Assembly: GCA_017311315.1 (NCBI GenBank)
Contig: CM029658.1
Span: 27,886,629 to 27,950,628 of the forward strand
Reading direction: 5' to 3'
Length of the DNA: 64,000 nucleotides
Source of the DNA: Dendrocalamus latiflorus
Lineage: Eukaryota > Streptophyta > Magnoliopsida > Poales > Poaceae
How positions within the stretch are numbered: the stretch's first letter is position 1; every line of letters begins with the position of its first letter. Shown piece by piece: positions 47,131 through 57,238 of this stretch. The notes under the pieces were generated by a model. That model did no database searches, was not told where the DNA came from, and saw only the letters and a list, made by a program, of their open reading frames with translations. The position numbers and the translations under genes were made by a program.

Positions 47131-47188
<58 letters not shown>
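47131..47188. repeat. (AT)29 microsatellite
   Basis: An uninterrupted AT run of 58 bases. A shorter AT run lies at about 46957-46974. Confidence 0.97.
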
Positions 47189-47191
<3 letters not shown>

Positions 47192-47212
47192 CCCACTGGC
47201 TAGCATATTAGG

Positions 47213-47823
47213 GCAAGTTTAATAGAAGAGGTGGTTGCCACCTCTAGGACTAGCCAAATCTACCCTACTCTATAATACACCAAAATTTTCTTTACTAAAT
47301 CCACCCCGCTCAACCACCCCCACAGTCATGCCTAATCTAAGTCCACAAAAGATTTGTGTACCAAAGTAATCCAACTTTATACAAATGAATGGCCTGGATC
47401 GCTCCTCAAGCCTTCTTCTCTTACTCATTGAAGATCCAAAGGCCAAAATCATCCGGATCATGCACATCATTGAACCTCTCCTCTTTCTGAAATCCCCCCA
47501 CCTCGCGACGCTGCTTCCCCCCTCCCCCCTCCCCCGGCGCCGCGTCCCATCTCCCGCTCCTCCCGCTCCGCCCTCGCTCCTCCTCCACCTCCGCCTCCCC
47601 CGCTCCTCCTCCTCCGCCTCCTCCCCCACTCCGCCGCTGCCGCCTCCTCCCCCCACCCCCTGCACCACCGCCACCGCCTCCTCCCCTCCCCACCCCACCC
47701 CGCGCCGCCGTCTTCTCCTCCCCACACCACCCCGCGCCGCCGTCTTCTCCTCCCCACACCACCTCGCGCTGCCTCCTCCTCCCCCCACCCCTCCGCTCCG
47801 CTGCTGCCTCCTCCTCCCCCCAC
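47213..47823 (+). other. GC/CT-rich sequence upstream of C7, continuous with 51147 onwards
   Basis: After an AT-rich start (47213-47480) the sequence becomes a C-rich tract of ctcctcctccccccac-type repeats (47500-47823). The same tract continues as cccgcgccgccgcctcc right after C7, at 51147, so both parts were once one GC-rich region split by C7. It looks like the leader or promoter side of the gene-fragment locus that follows. Frames on either strand are low complexity. Confidence 0.55.
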
Positions 47824-47833
47824 CACTACTAAT

Positions 47834-47880
47834 TTTTGGGCCTATTGCAACGGCGCCGAAACGTTGCAATAGGCCCAAAA
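47834..47880. repeat. 19-bp perfect hairpin at the left end of C7
   Basis: Arms 47834-47852 (ttttgggcctattgcaacg) and 47862-47880 pair completely around gcgccgaaa. It begins 10 bases inside the terminus. Confidence 0.9.
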
Positions 47881-48149
47881 TGGTTGCAATAGCACCTATT
47901 GCAATGCTCAATTTTTGTTGAGAGGCGTGGCAAGAAGTTGCGTGGTCTAAAGTTTGGGCCACGGTATTTCGGTTCGTTGCAATAATGTTTACCTATTGCA
48001 ACGCAATAAAGCATTGCAATACATAGTTTATGCAACAATGTATTGCGTGGCAAAAACAACTATTGCCACGCAATGAGGCGTTGCTGTAGATAGCATTTGC
48101 AATATACCGATTTCGTGGTTATAAGTTAAATTGCAACGAAAACTGGTGG

Positions 48150-48350
48150 TAGCAATAGACTATATTGCCACGCAAAGAATTCGTGGTAATAGATTCAATG
48201 GCCACGCAAAGAATTCGTGGTAATAGGACATAGTGATATTGCCACACAAAGAATTCCTGGTAATAGATTGAATGGCCACGCAAAGAATTCGTGGTAATAG
48301 GACATAGTGATATTACCACGAATTCTTTGTGTGGCAATATCACTATAGAC
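48150..48350. repeat. Tandem and inverted repeats in C7
   Basis: Units containing ccacgcaaagaattcgtggt repeat about four times; the last part returns as its inverse (accacgaattctttgtgtgg, 48316-48335), giving a long fold-back with atagtgatatt on both sides. Confidence 0.85.
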
Positions 48351-49859
48351 TCTTTTGGTACGCTGTTTTTTTGTTGCTATAGCATATATTGCCACGCCAA
48401 AAGTTGAAGGGAATAGTGTATATTGCAACGCATTGCTTTAGTAGCAACAAGAATTATTGCAACGCCATTAATGTTTGTCACAACAGGAATCAACCGATGT
48501 AGTAAAATCATTATATCAAAATAGAATTTGTTGCTACACATATTTGAAATGAAACCAACTTTAATTGTGACAAAAATTTGAAGTTGTATTACAAGCATCA
48601 CTAAAATGTCCCTAGCTATCACTGCATTGAAGCTTGGCTTGACCTCGCTGAATAGCTTGAATTGACCTTAGCTTCCCATGGCTAGAGCACCGCACTCAAT
48701 TTGTTCCTTCCTCCTGAATAAAATCATTCAAAATGGCATATGCATCAGTTGTTCAGCTCATCCCGAAAGTAACACATTGTAAATGGAATAAATTTTCATA
48801 ACATGAATACATATGTTCATTACTGCATCAATGCAATTGTTTAGAGATATAGACATGATTGTCAAAATATGTAGAGCTCAAGAACCACTAGAAAGGTAGA
48901 TGATGAATAACCCAACCAAAAAAATCAAAAAGTGACCAACCACCAGAAGCATCCCCATTGTGTACTTCAGCAGTGACCAATGGTGTAAAGGTGATAAATC
49001 TTAATATCCTACAGATTGCCTACATGAATTTGGAACTCTTTTTGTGTTGACTGTTATTCTCTACTAAATTTCTATTCCTACAGTTAGTAGTAAAAAAACA
49101 GAGTTAAGGAGCCAAGCAATCCTACAGTGAGCAGGTTAGATTCCAATTAACGTCATTGGTGACATAACGGAGAAAGGAGCCAAGCAATCAAAACAGAGTT
49201 AATATAGTGAACTCAAGGAGAAAATTAATCCAGATCAGTGCAGTTTACTTTTCATATGCTGGTGAGAATTAGGCTGCAAACCAGGATGGAAATGAGAAGA
49301 TGAATAAATATGAGCAGGCAGTGGAGTAAAATCATACCCCAAATAATCGGCGCATAGAGAATTATAGAAACCAATCATGATCAAACACTTTGCCATGTAA
49401 ATGAGGTATTACAAGAAAACATTGCCAAAATTGCTACTGTTTTCACTATGAATGACAATTGGAGAGCTTTTTTTTAGTGATAGGTTGCAACTGTAACTAT
49501 TATTACATCAATTCAATACATGATTCTCACCATTGCTATGAAGATTACATATCATAGCTCAGAAAACAACATGTTTTAACAATCAATAACAGAGCCTTTG
49601 TTTGAGTTGCTTCAAATTTGTAGATGTATAAATGCTTATGGATGCATTGGATGCATGTCTTTGTTTGACTAGATAAATTTTCCCTTCCTTTGATTTCTTT
49701 ACGAGTTGGCTCCACATTGGATGCATGTCTTTGTTTGATGACTAAATACTATTTCCGTTGTTTTCTTCACGTGATGGCTCCAATCTTGCATGCATGTCTT
49801 CTCTTTTTTTGTTGTATTTTTTCTCTTGATATTTCTTTCTTTGCTTTCCAATCAAAACT

Positions 49860-50150
49860 TTTAATGCTGTCTGTTGCCTCCCTCTGCACAGCTCTTTTTG
49901 TTAATTGTCTCCTGTTCAAACCTGAGAACAAATAAAATACTAGTATTAGGTAGAAGCCAGTTCTCATGTAAATTAAAACCAAATTTAATTAAGAGCGAGT
50001 TCACCTGTTGGATTAATCTTTTTAGCTCGTGCTCGCATAATCGGTCCAGTCGTGATGTCCTCATTATTTTGTACACTTAAAATGATGGACGATGCACTAG
50101 TGTCGACGAGACTTTCTAAACGCATCTTCACTTTAGGCTTGTACAGATCG
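49860..50150 (-). pseudogene. Gypsy pol C-terminal remnant inside C7
   Basis: On the minus strand ITTGPIMRARAKKIN (about 50070-50020) followed in another frame by IQQVNSLL and ENWLLP (about 50005-49940) matches the closing region of many grass gypsy polyproteins (GPITRARAxxLxxQVNSFL ... HENxxLP). Frameshifted, with no neighbouring retroelement domains, so C7 probably acquired it as a fragment. Confidence 0.55.
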
Positions 50151-50520
50151 AGTATGTGCCTGCATATAATTAAATAAAATAGTAGTAGCTCTGTATCTCC
50201 AAATATAATAGTTAAAGACCCAATTAAATTAGAGCTCACCTGATAATATTTAATGCGGCTCAATAATTCCTTCCAGTTACATAATATATTTAACCGAGAG
50301 GTGCAAGACATAAGCGTATCCGCGTCAACATGCAGTACATATTTTAACTAGGACGAAAGGCGCACAATAAGTGTATGGCAGGCCTACATGATGTTCAGTG
50401 AAAGAAAAGGAATTTTACTTTCTTGCGGCAGCAATTTTCTTGGGAATAGTCTCTAAAAGTTCTAGTGTCCTAGAGGAAGCTAGAACCAAGTTGATTGCAG
50501 GTGCCCTAATTACTAATGTG

Positions 50521-50592
50521 TTCATGTCCTAGTGGTATGAGCGTTGGCTGCCAATCAAGAGGTCCCTAGTTTGATTCCTAGGTGGCTTCCCA
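50521..50592 (+). ncRNA. tRNA-derived segment (SINE head or tRNA pseudogene) in C7
   Basis: It contains an A-box-like tggtatgagcg (50533-50543) and a B-box-like agtttgattcc (50568-50578), 9 of 11 to the consensus, at normal pol III spacing. The T-arm (cctag, loop, ctagg) pairs fully. No complete acceptor stem or plausible anticodon stem of five pairs is seen, so it is not a working tRNA. A T-rich tail follows, as in a short SINE. Confidence 0.4.
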
Positions 50593-51510
50593 TTTTTTCA
50601 ATTTTCATAATTTATTTGCTGCATGACTGGATAGCTAAACAAAAGCCCACGAAACAAAAGAGTTGCAATAGAATACCATATTGCAACGAAACACACTACT
50701 CTATAGCAACAAAATTTACACGTGGCAATATAAATATGTTATTGCATCGATTTAGTTTTTCGTTGCAATACGCACCTACCTACTGCAACGCCGCTGAAGA
50801 TTATCCCAATGAAAAAACACCGTGGCAATAATATCACCCAATAGCAACGAAATTATATATGGTTGCAATAGTAGCAAATAATTGCAACGAAAATCAACAC
50901 TAACGCAACAAAAGAGTGCCGTGGCAATATATCCAACCTATTGCAACACGTTTTCAAAATGGTTGCGATAACACCTACCTATTGCAACGACATTTACGAA
51001 TATCGCAATGCAATATAATAGTGGCAATAAAGTCCACCTATTGCCACCGTTTTGGAAAAACGTTGCAATAAGTCCTACCTATTACAACCAAATTGGTGGC
51101 ATTGCAATTTCTTTCGTGGCATTAGGCTGAAAATCTAGTAGTGCACCCCGCGCCGCCGCCTCCTCATTGAACCCAGAACCCACCCCACGCCCACGCACAC
51201 GCACACGCCCCCGACCCTCCCTCCCACCCTCCCCCCAAATCGATGCAATCTGGCCCGTAGCCCCTCGATTCGGCCGAGATGGCGGCCCGATCCGGGTTTG
51301 CGACGGTGAAACCGAACCCTAGCTTCAGATCTGCCGCGGCGGAGGCGGGAGCGGGACTATGAGCGGCGGCGGGGACTTCGGGCGAGCGGCGGTGCGAGCG
51401 GCGATCAGATCGGGGAAGGGAGCAACAGGAGGCGGTGGTGGCAAGCGGTGGTGGAGGCGGAGGCGGCGGTGGGTGCCTCGGGCGCAGCGGCGCTGGTGGG
51501 GGTCCGAGCG

Positions 51511-51822
51511 ATGGAGGGCGGCTCCAGGCGTGGGCCGCGGCGGCGGCCTCAGGCTTCGGGTGCGGCGACTTCGGGCTGCCGGGTGGAGGCGACCGTCGGG
51601 GCCGGTTGCGGTGGCAGCCGTTTCCCCCTCTTCTCGGTTGTTGGTTTGGGGCAGACAAAGAAGCAGCGGAGGGAGGCCGGCGCGAGGCGGCGGCAGCGGG
51701 GTCGGGATCGGCAGCACCACCACCGGCGGCGGCCGCCGCTGCTGCAGGGGCGCGACGAGCGCTGCGTCTCCTGCACCACGTTCAACATCCTCGCGCCGAT
51801 CTACAAGCGCATGGACTCTGAG
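51511..51822 (+). pseudogene. First exon of an endonuclease/exonuclease/phosphatase-family gene
   Basis: The frame is open from 51310 and the first in-frame ATG is 51511. The end of the exon, RCVSCTTFNILAPIYKRMDSE, matches the start of the catalytic domain of plant CCR4-like/At1g02270-type endonuclease/exonuclease/phosphatase proteins. It is cut by a good donor (gag|gtgagt) at 51822. In full genes the catalytic residues lie in later exons, which are absent here. The N-terminal part is Gly/Arg-rich and another frame starting at ATG 51359 (MSGGGDFG) may be the original start, which implies a frameshift in between. Confidence 0.6.
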
Positions 51823-52025
51823 GTGAGTAGGATCTTCCTTCCCCTTTCCTTGGAATGCACCCAATTTAGCATGTTTGGGAGGACTAGCTGCTGGGGTTTC
51901 TTGGATTGGTGGAGTGACGGTAGTGTTGGCATTCGGGCCAGAATTGCAGGGAGAGCCAGTACAGGGCCTACTTGGTATACTTGGTATGCAATGCAATAAT
52001 CACCTCACTGGATTGTACCTTGCAG

Positions 52026-52333
52026 GTGAAATCCTTCTATGTTGGGGAAGACCATGTTGGGGATGTGCCTTTGTCCAAGAAGATTGCTGCTGGCTTCACA
52101 AGTGGTGCCATCATGATCAAATAAACTCTTGGTCAATTATACCACCTGAAATATATATGCAGCAAAATCAATGCTGTGACTGACATGCATGCTTTTGATC
52201 AGGTGCCATTGCAATCAGTGTGGCCAACCCCACTGACCTTGTCAAGGTGAGGCTTCAGGCTGAGGGGAAGCTTGCACCTGGTGTGCCACGGCGCTATGCT
52301 GGGGCAATGGATGCTTATGCCAAGATTGTTAGG
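52026..52333 (+). pseudogene. Two exons of a plant mitochondrial uncoupling protein
   Basis: Exon 52026-52104 reads VKSFYVGEDHVGDVPLSKKI; exon 52203-52333 reads AISVANPTDLVKVRLQAEGK and then YAGAMDAYAKIVR. These are highly characteristic of plant UCP1/PUMP, a six-helix inner-membrane carrier; the second includes the Px(D/E)xxKxR carrier signature as PTDLVKVR. Only about 70 of some 300 residues are present. The intron between them (52105-52202, GT...CAG) is retained, so the piece was copied as DNA. The first exon begins in phase 0, fitting the preceding exon. After IVR the match ends and the frame closes at 52370-52372 (TGA). Confidence 0.88.
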
Positions 52334-52397
52334 CACCAAACTCGCCGAGATTTCCGGCATTCAGGTATATGAATGGTCGGCAGGAAGGGCATCCCAG

Positions 52398-54127
52398 GCA
52401 TACATTGCCCCAGAGGTCCTCTCCAGAATAGAATATATGATGGAAAGGTAAAGTCTATTTTGCTACTGCATAATTTCAATGGTCTGAAGTACTGCATCTG
52501 AAGCATTCAGACACCACCACGTGCAATCTTAGGTCGCTGATGTCTGGGCTGTGGTGTTTTGTATTTTGCCTGCGAGCTCCATTGATCAGATGCAGGTGTT
52601 CATGTGTGTTGTTTGATTCTTTATTTTGTTTTGGTAGTATGCAAAACCTATCATGAATAATGGTATCCAAGATCCTCTTTCCATGTGGCTATTGCATTGC
52701 TAATCCATACTTCTTTTTGCATAAAACAACTTGATTCCCCCACATCTCCATGTGTTACACCTTAGAGAAAGGGATGGTACGACAGTAGAGGCTGTCCCCG
52801 CAGCCCAAAATAAAGGATCTCTCTTCATGTTTTCTTTTGCTAATGCCTGATATGACCATTGCGGCAACAGTTTTTGAATTGTGCCTTATGATCTATTAGC
52901 TTGAATACAGATCCTTATTTGATTGTTGCAACACACATCACAGCTTTTACTGTTTTATGTGTGTCAATCTTTTCCCCAACTTGTGAACCGGTACTTGTTC
53001 TAGCCTCTCTTGTGATAATTTTAGCCTCATGCCACAGTAATTTACTGAAACATGATTGCTATAGAAAGTTTTTCCTACCAATGGAAGCACATTTCTTCCA
53101 AGTTTTGATAAGGTGATCATGAGGAGCTACCAGTTTGTTTTACTGCATCTGAATAGAGAAATCTGTATCTTTGTTGGCTTCTATAGGTTGGTTGTTTCGC
53201 AAATTGGATCTTCGGATGTGTTGATCATGGGAAATGTAGAGTGTGGTCGCATCCCTTTAATTCCATTTGCGATCTGCTTTCAAAATGCTGCCTAGCAGCA
53301 TTTAATTCTTAGTATGCTGACTTTTGAAATCTTGTTGCTGCAAGCAGAAAATATCTGACTGCCCAAAGCTGACGAAATCTCATGCCTTGCTTTCTTGTCG
53401 ATTTGTGGTTCTTCGGTTTTCTTCTTGCAATTTAGTATGGTGCTTGCTTCAAAAAAAGTTGATATGTCGTCAACATAGCAATTGTCATTTGTCCTTTGCT
53501 CCTAGCAAGCACAAAGTTTGTAAAACGCTACGGTAAAATGAAACGTGAATCTTAATGAATCTGATTGTCCTTTGCAGTCATTCCATTTCTCTTCTTTCTT
53601 CTAATTAAACTGTTATCATTACAATCTTTGTTCTTTTAGTTACTACAGCTTTGATGGATCATTTGTGTCTGATCCTAATTACTGTCTTAATATGAAACGT
53701 ATTGGTGTTTTTCACAGAGGATACTCAGTGTACAGTACTCAATTCCGGACTACGATCGAGTTTCAATGGAGTGCAGCATCAGTTCTTAAGAATTAAGCAG
53801 CATCAGTCTTGCAAGTGTTAATACTCACCTTTTGATTTGTGCAGCGCATACCAGCCGAGATCAAGAACTACCCATGGTTCCTAAAAAACCTGCCAAGTGA
53901 GATGACTGATAAGTACCAAAGGAGCATGCAGTTGGCAGACATGAACACGCTGTCACAGAACCTGGAGGAAGTCATGGTGATCATTCAGGAGGCACGGAAA
54001 CCAGGCGATGCCCTGAAGCTTGCTGGGCAGGTAGCCTGCCTGGGGAGCCTGGATCTTGATGACATCGATATCAATCAATGATATTGATGACATTGAGAGC
54101 AGTGGGGATTTCGCATGTGCCTTGTGA
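52398..54127 (+). pseudogene. SnRK2 protein kinase gene fragment (SAPK8/9/10-like), 3' half
   Basis: Three matching exons with introns: 52398-52450 AYIAPEVLSR (activation segment, P+1 loop, with a 2-base insertion), 53718-53777 RILSVQYSIPDY, and 53845-54127 RIPAEIKNYPWFLKNLPSEM then ADMNTLSQNLEEVMVIIQEA and the acidic LDLDDIDI end. The conserved C-terminus GDFACAL is in the next frame (extra base near 54078) with stop 54125. The kinase N-lobe, catalytic loop and the exon between the APE motif and RIL are missing. SnRK2 kinases act in abscisic-acid and osmotic-stress signalling. The 3' UTR-like sequence runs on to about 54450. Confidence 0.88.
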
Positions 54128-55286
54128 TGTTAGTTCATGCGTGGTTCAAGTAGCAGCGAGCTTTCTTGCTGTTCGATCTGTATGTTTCACTTTGCTTCTG
54201 GATCACATATTTTCTGTAACTGAGAGACTGGCATTGCTGTGTATAAATAAGATGAATTTACATGCTGGTATTTTTAGCAAAATCCTTGGTGTTCTCAATT
54301 CTGTATTTAGCCGGCGGACTATAGTTTCTCTGCAATTTCTTCCCTCTTTTGCAACATTGTAGCTTGTATTCCATCGCATTATGCATGTACAATATGATAT
54401 TGCGCTCACGTTTCTTCGCTACTCTAATCGTAAATATCGTATTTCAGAGCTGGTGTCAAACTCTTTGGTGCATCATGCATGTATGGTAAATAGTGGTTAA
54501 ACTTACGTGCTTAGTTTAAGAACATAAAGTTGTGCAAACATTGGAAACAAAAAGAAGCTAACCAAGCAAATTTGCTCTTCAAGACCTATATATTTGGATG
54601 GGCGGAAATTCGGTGATCGCAGCCGCGCCTTATGCTCACAATAAGTTTTACTTTTTTAGTGAAGGAAGTAATCTCTGTAGTTGTAATCAACCAAGAAGGG
54701 AGGAGCCCTAGATCGAAGAGAGTAATCAACAAAGCCGGCAATGACCAAAGGCGACGTGGCCTAGGGTTTTCTTAGGGTTTTCCGGTGCGGCACCCGGCGC
54801 ACGGACGGCCCTGATTGCCTGCTTTGGTGGGCCGATGCGGGTCATGTTTTCTCGGCCCGGTTCGGTCCAATTGCCACCGACTCAGTTCGTAATCGAGTCT
54901 CTTTTTTCTTCCGCCTGGAATTTCGTTCATACTCGGTCGGAGCTGGGGGATGGCGTCACATAGCTGAGTTCGATTGGGACACTGCATGCCTGAGTTCTTG
55001 ACCTAGCCGTATCTCCTTCACGTATTCTACATGGAAACTTCTCAATCTCTTCTCTCTCTCTCCTCTCTACCTCTCTCTCTCTCGTATGAAAGGTGAAGGA
55101 AAAGGTGAGATGCAGAACAAGACTCATGCAGAAATAGAGGTATGAAAGGTGAGTTGATAAGGATAAGCAAAAATGCAACTTAGATAAATCTGTTTACTCC
55201 ATGTTCTGATGTAAAATCATCATCGATAGTTTCTTATTTTCTTCATTGATATACATCTATACCGGGACTACGATGGCGCTTTCCTG
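54128..55286. other. Non-coding stretch between gene fragments
   Basis: SnRK2-like 3' flank to about 54450, then a GC-richer block (54700-54960) with cctagggttttc-type sequence resembling a plant 5' leader, and a CT-rich tract (55040-55085). No protein homology was recognised. Confidence 0.5.
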
Positions 55287-55451
55287 GGGCGCAGGTTGCC
55301 GGAGTTCGCCGGCTCGCACGGCATCGCCGGCGCGCACAGCATCGCCGTCGGGTGGTTCTTGGTGCTCCGGCATGAAGGCGGCGGCGTGCTCACCGTCAAG
55401 TCGTTCGACACCACCTCCTGCCTCAGAGAGTTCTGCTCTCCGTCCACAGGT
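55287..55451 (+). pseudogene. Possible B3-domain exon fragment
   Basis: The frame beginning RRLPEFAGSHGIAGAHSIAV continues GWFLVLRHEGGGVLTVKSFD and TTSCLREF, then ends at a donor (acag|gtaatt, 55451). The pattern FLV(F/L)R(Y/H)EG...xVxxFD...C..EF resembles the C-terminal half of the B3 DNA-binding domain in plant REM-type proteins. Only one exon is visible. Short and GC-rich, so chance similarity cannot be excluded. Confidence 0.4.
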
Positions 55452-55889
55452 AATTGAAGATTGGCATGCAAATCTTGGATTGTGCTTTTTGCATGCTGTC
55501 AAATAATAGAGATCAGTAATGTTAGTAATCAGATCTCAAGACTGGAGTATCACAACTAATGCCTTTTTAGGGTACAATGCAATATGGTCTTGGGGCATCC
55601 TAACTCTTGTTGTAATTCAGAATAGATGGACATATCGTATGATGAAGTTAATTAGATCTCATAGTACTGAATCTAGGCTGTATATGCACATATCTATCAG
55701 TAGTATAGGCTTATAACATGGACATACTTGATGAGATCAAAATAGCCTATAGTCATTAGAGTGCAAAAGTAAACTGATACAGACCTTACCATTAGTCCTG
55801 TCATTTTTAGAATTTGCAATTTGATTGCTTATGGATGTATTTTCGAAGTGACAAGATTCAGATAGCTCTAACTCTGTTTGGCAGTCTTG

Positions 55890-56562
55890 CCTTAGTGATA
55901 TTTGGTGGCACTGTTTTCCATTATTTTGACATAACTCGCATACATACTCCTTAGTAGAATCCTGGAGAAGAAAGTGCGATGAGTAATTGCTGCATGCATG
56001 CAAGAATATGTTCAAATGGTCGTAAAGGATATATGAAATAAAGCATCTCAACAACCTGACACACGGAGCACACTAAGACCAGCATTCTACAATGGTTGCA
56101 ACGACACCGGGATGAATAGTCATCAAAAGAACCACATAGCAAACAAGTTCCAAGTATGTTCTCTTTCAGGCTTCCCACTGAAATCATGTTTTAACCATAT
56201 CGAAACAAGTCAGCACTAGGGAAACTGAGGAACCTCTGAAGGAAGCAATTATACCAGACTGTATTAGATGACTAACTGATTACCAACCTATGGTCAAATA
56301 CAAAATTCTTTCCTTCAAAATAGCCACCATCTGGGAATTGCTCCAGATATCTCTGGATTCCACCATATAACTAACACAAACAAAATATGAAATGGTCATA
56401 AACAATGCAGATTACTAAAACATAATCAACACTCCAGATTTCTTAGAATTAAACTATTGATCAAAGCGTCATAGGTTACCTGAAAAACATTCTCGAAGCC
56501 TTCACCTTTGGAGCGTATATAAGCTGATGCCATCTCACAGCGTATACCTCCCGTGCAGTACC
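55890..56562 (-). pseudogene. Rhodanese-like (STR8-type) gene remnant, antisense
   Basis: Minus-strand exons in order: YRYCTGGIRCEMASAYIRSK to NVFQ (56562-56478, with the rhodanese active-site Cys in CTGGIRC), YGGIQRYLEQFPDGGYFEGK to FVFDH (56370-56288), ISVGSLKENILGTCLLCGSF with the Cys-rich CRCNHCRMLVLVC (56187-56056), and TKEYVCELCQNNGKQC (about 55960-55900). These match the TrhO-related plant rhodanese proteins STR6-8. Introns are kept. The acceptor before ISVG is not AG-ended and the N-terminal half is missing, so it is non-functional. Stop codons follow the last exon. Confidence 0.85.
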
Positions 56563-56629
56563 TGTAAATACCCACAAGATTAGTTATCATCTCATATAAT
56601 GGTCTCCGCAATGTGTACTGTCTCACCTG

Positions 56630-57238
56630 TACTCCGATTTGGTATAATTGTCATGCTGTTAAGCCTACTGTACCAACATACATGAAAGATTACTTGTAAA
56701 GTTATGATGCATACATTATCATCATATTTTGTACAGTGTTTTTAGTATTACAAATTGGTTACACTTACGCCAATATGTTTGCTTGGTCATGTTTGTGTGG
56801 TATCTCTCCATATCTTGACCTGGAAAATAGGTGTTATAACCATGCAATGTCACAATATTGAAGACATAAACTTTCTTAGATACAATACAAAACAGTCACA
56901 CTTTGAGGTGAATTTGAGGTGAATAGAGTCAAACCAGATTTTCGTCAACTGCTTTGTACCTGGATTTGGTCTATCTAATATCTCTTTACCCCTTCTCACT
57001 TTCTTGCCCCCTCCTCTCTTGGATTTGGTCTGATTTTCGCAACATTGGAGAAACTACAACTCTGGTTCCTTAATGTGCATCCAGCCATCCACATGTGTGT
57101 GTGAAAGCTGTATTTATTATTTTTTAAAAATAGAAAAAAACTCTTAGCTAATGTAACATGGTTCTCGGACAGCAACGGTTTCCTTTTTGCAGTCTGGTTT
57201 AGAAATTATTTATACAATGCATGGCCTGTCTTTTTCAG
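56630..57238. other. Non-coding stretch before the Ulp1-like locus
   Basis: AT-rich, no gene recognised. It may contain the promoter or first intron of the following gene; 57239 is preceded by an acceptor (tttttcag). Confidence 0.45.

Larger units (their letters stand above)
47824..51143. mobile_element. CACTA element C7, a different family, with perfect CAC target duplication
   Basis: The left end CACTACTAATTTTTGGGCC and right end tgaaaatctagtagtg are inverted; the flanking triplets are cac (47821-47823) and cac (51144-51146). Subterminal regions (47834-48480 and 50660-51130) are filled with a different motif, attgcaacg or ttgccacg, in both orientations. The 3320-bp element has no transposase; its interior (48560-50500) is mostly AT-rich unknown sequence plus a gypsy remnant and a tRNA-like segment. 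It is a non-autonomous element, and the well preserved duplication suggests it is younger than C1-C6. Confidence 0.9.

Noticed and set aside
47270..47962. A 230-codon minus-strand frame and a 178-codon plus-strand frame
   Set aside because: They run across the C7 insertion border and consist of GC-rich repeats.
48150..48350. Regular repeats that could be mistaken for a CRISPR array
   Set aside because: Plant DNA, no unique spacers, units are partly inverted and belong to the ends of a CACTA element.
47212..54510. Mutator-type element bounded by gggcaagtttaatag and ttaaacttacgtgc
   Set aside because: The inverted match is only about 11 of 15 bases and no 9-bp duplication is seen; mentioned only as a weak candidate.
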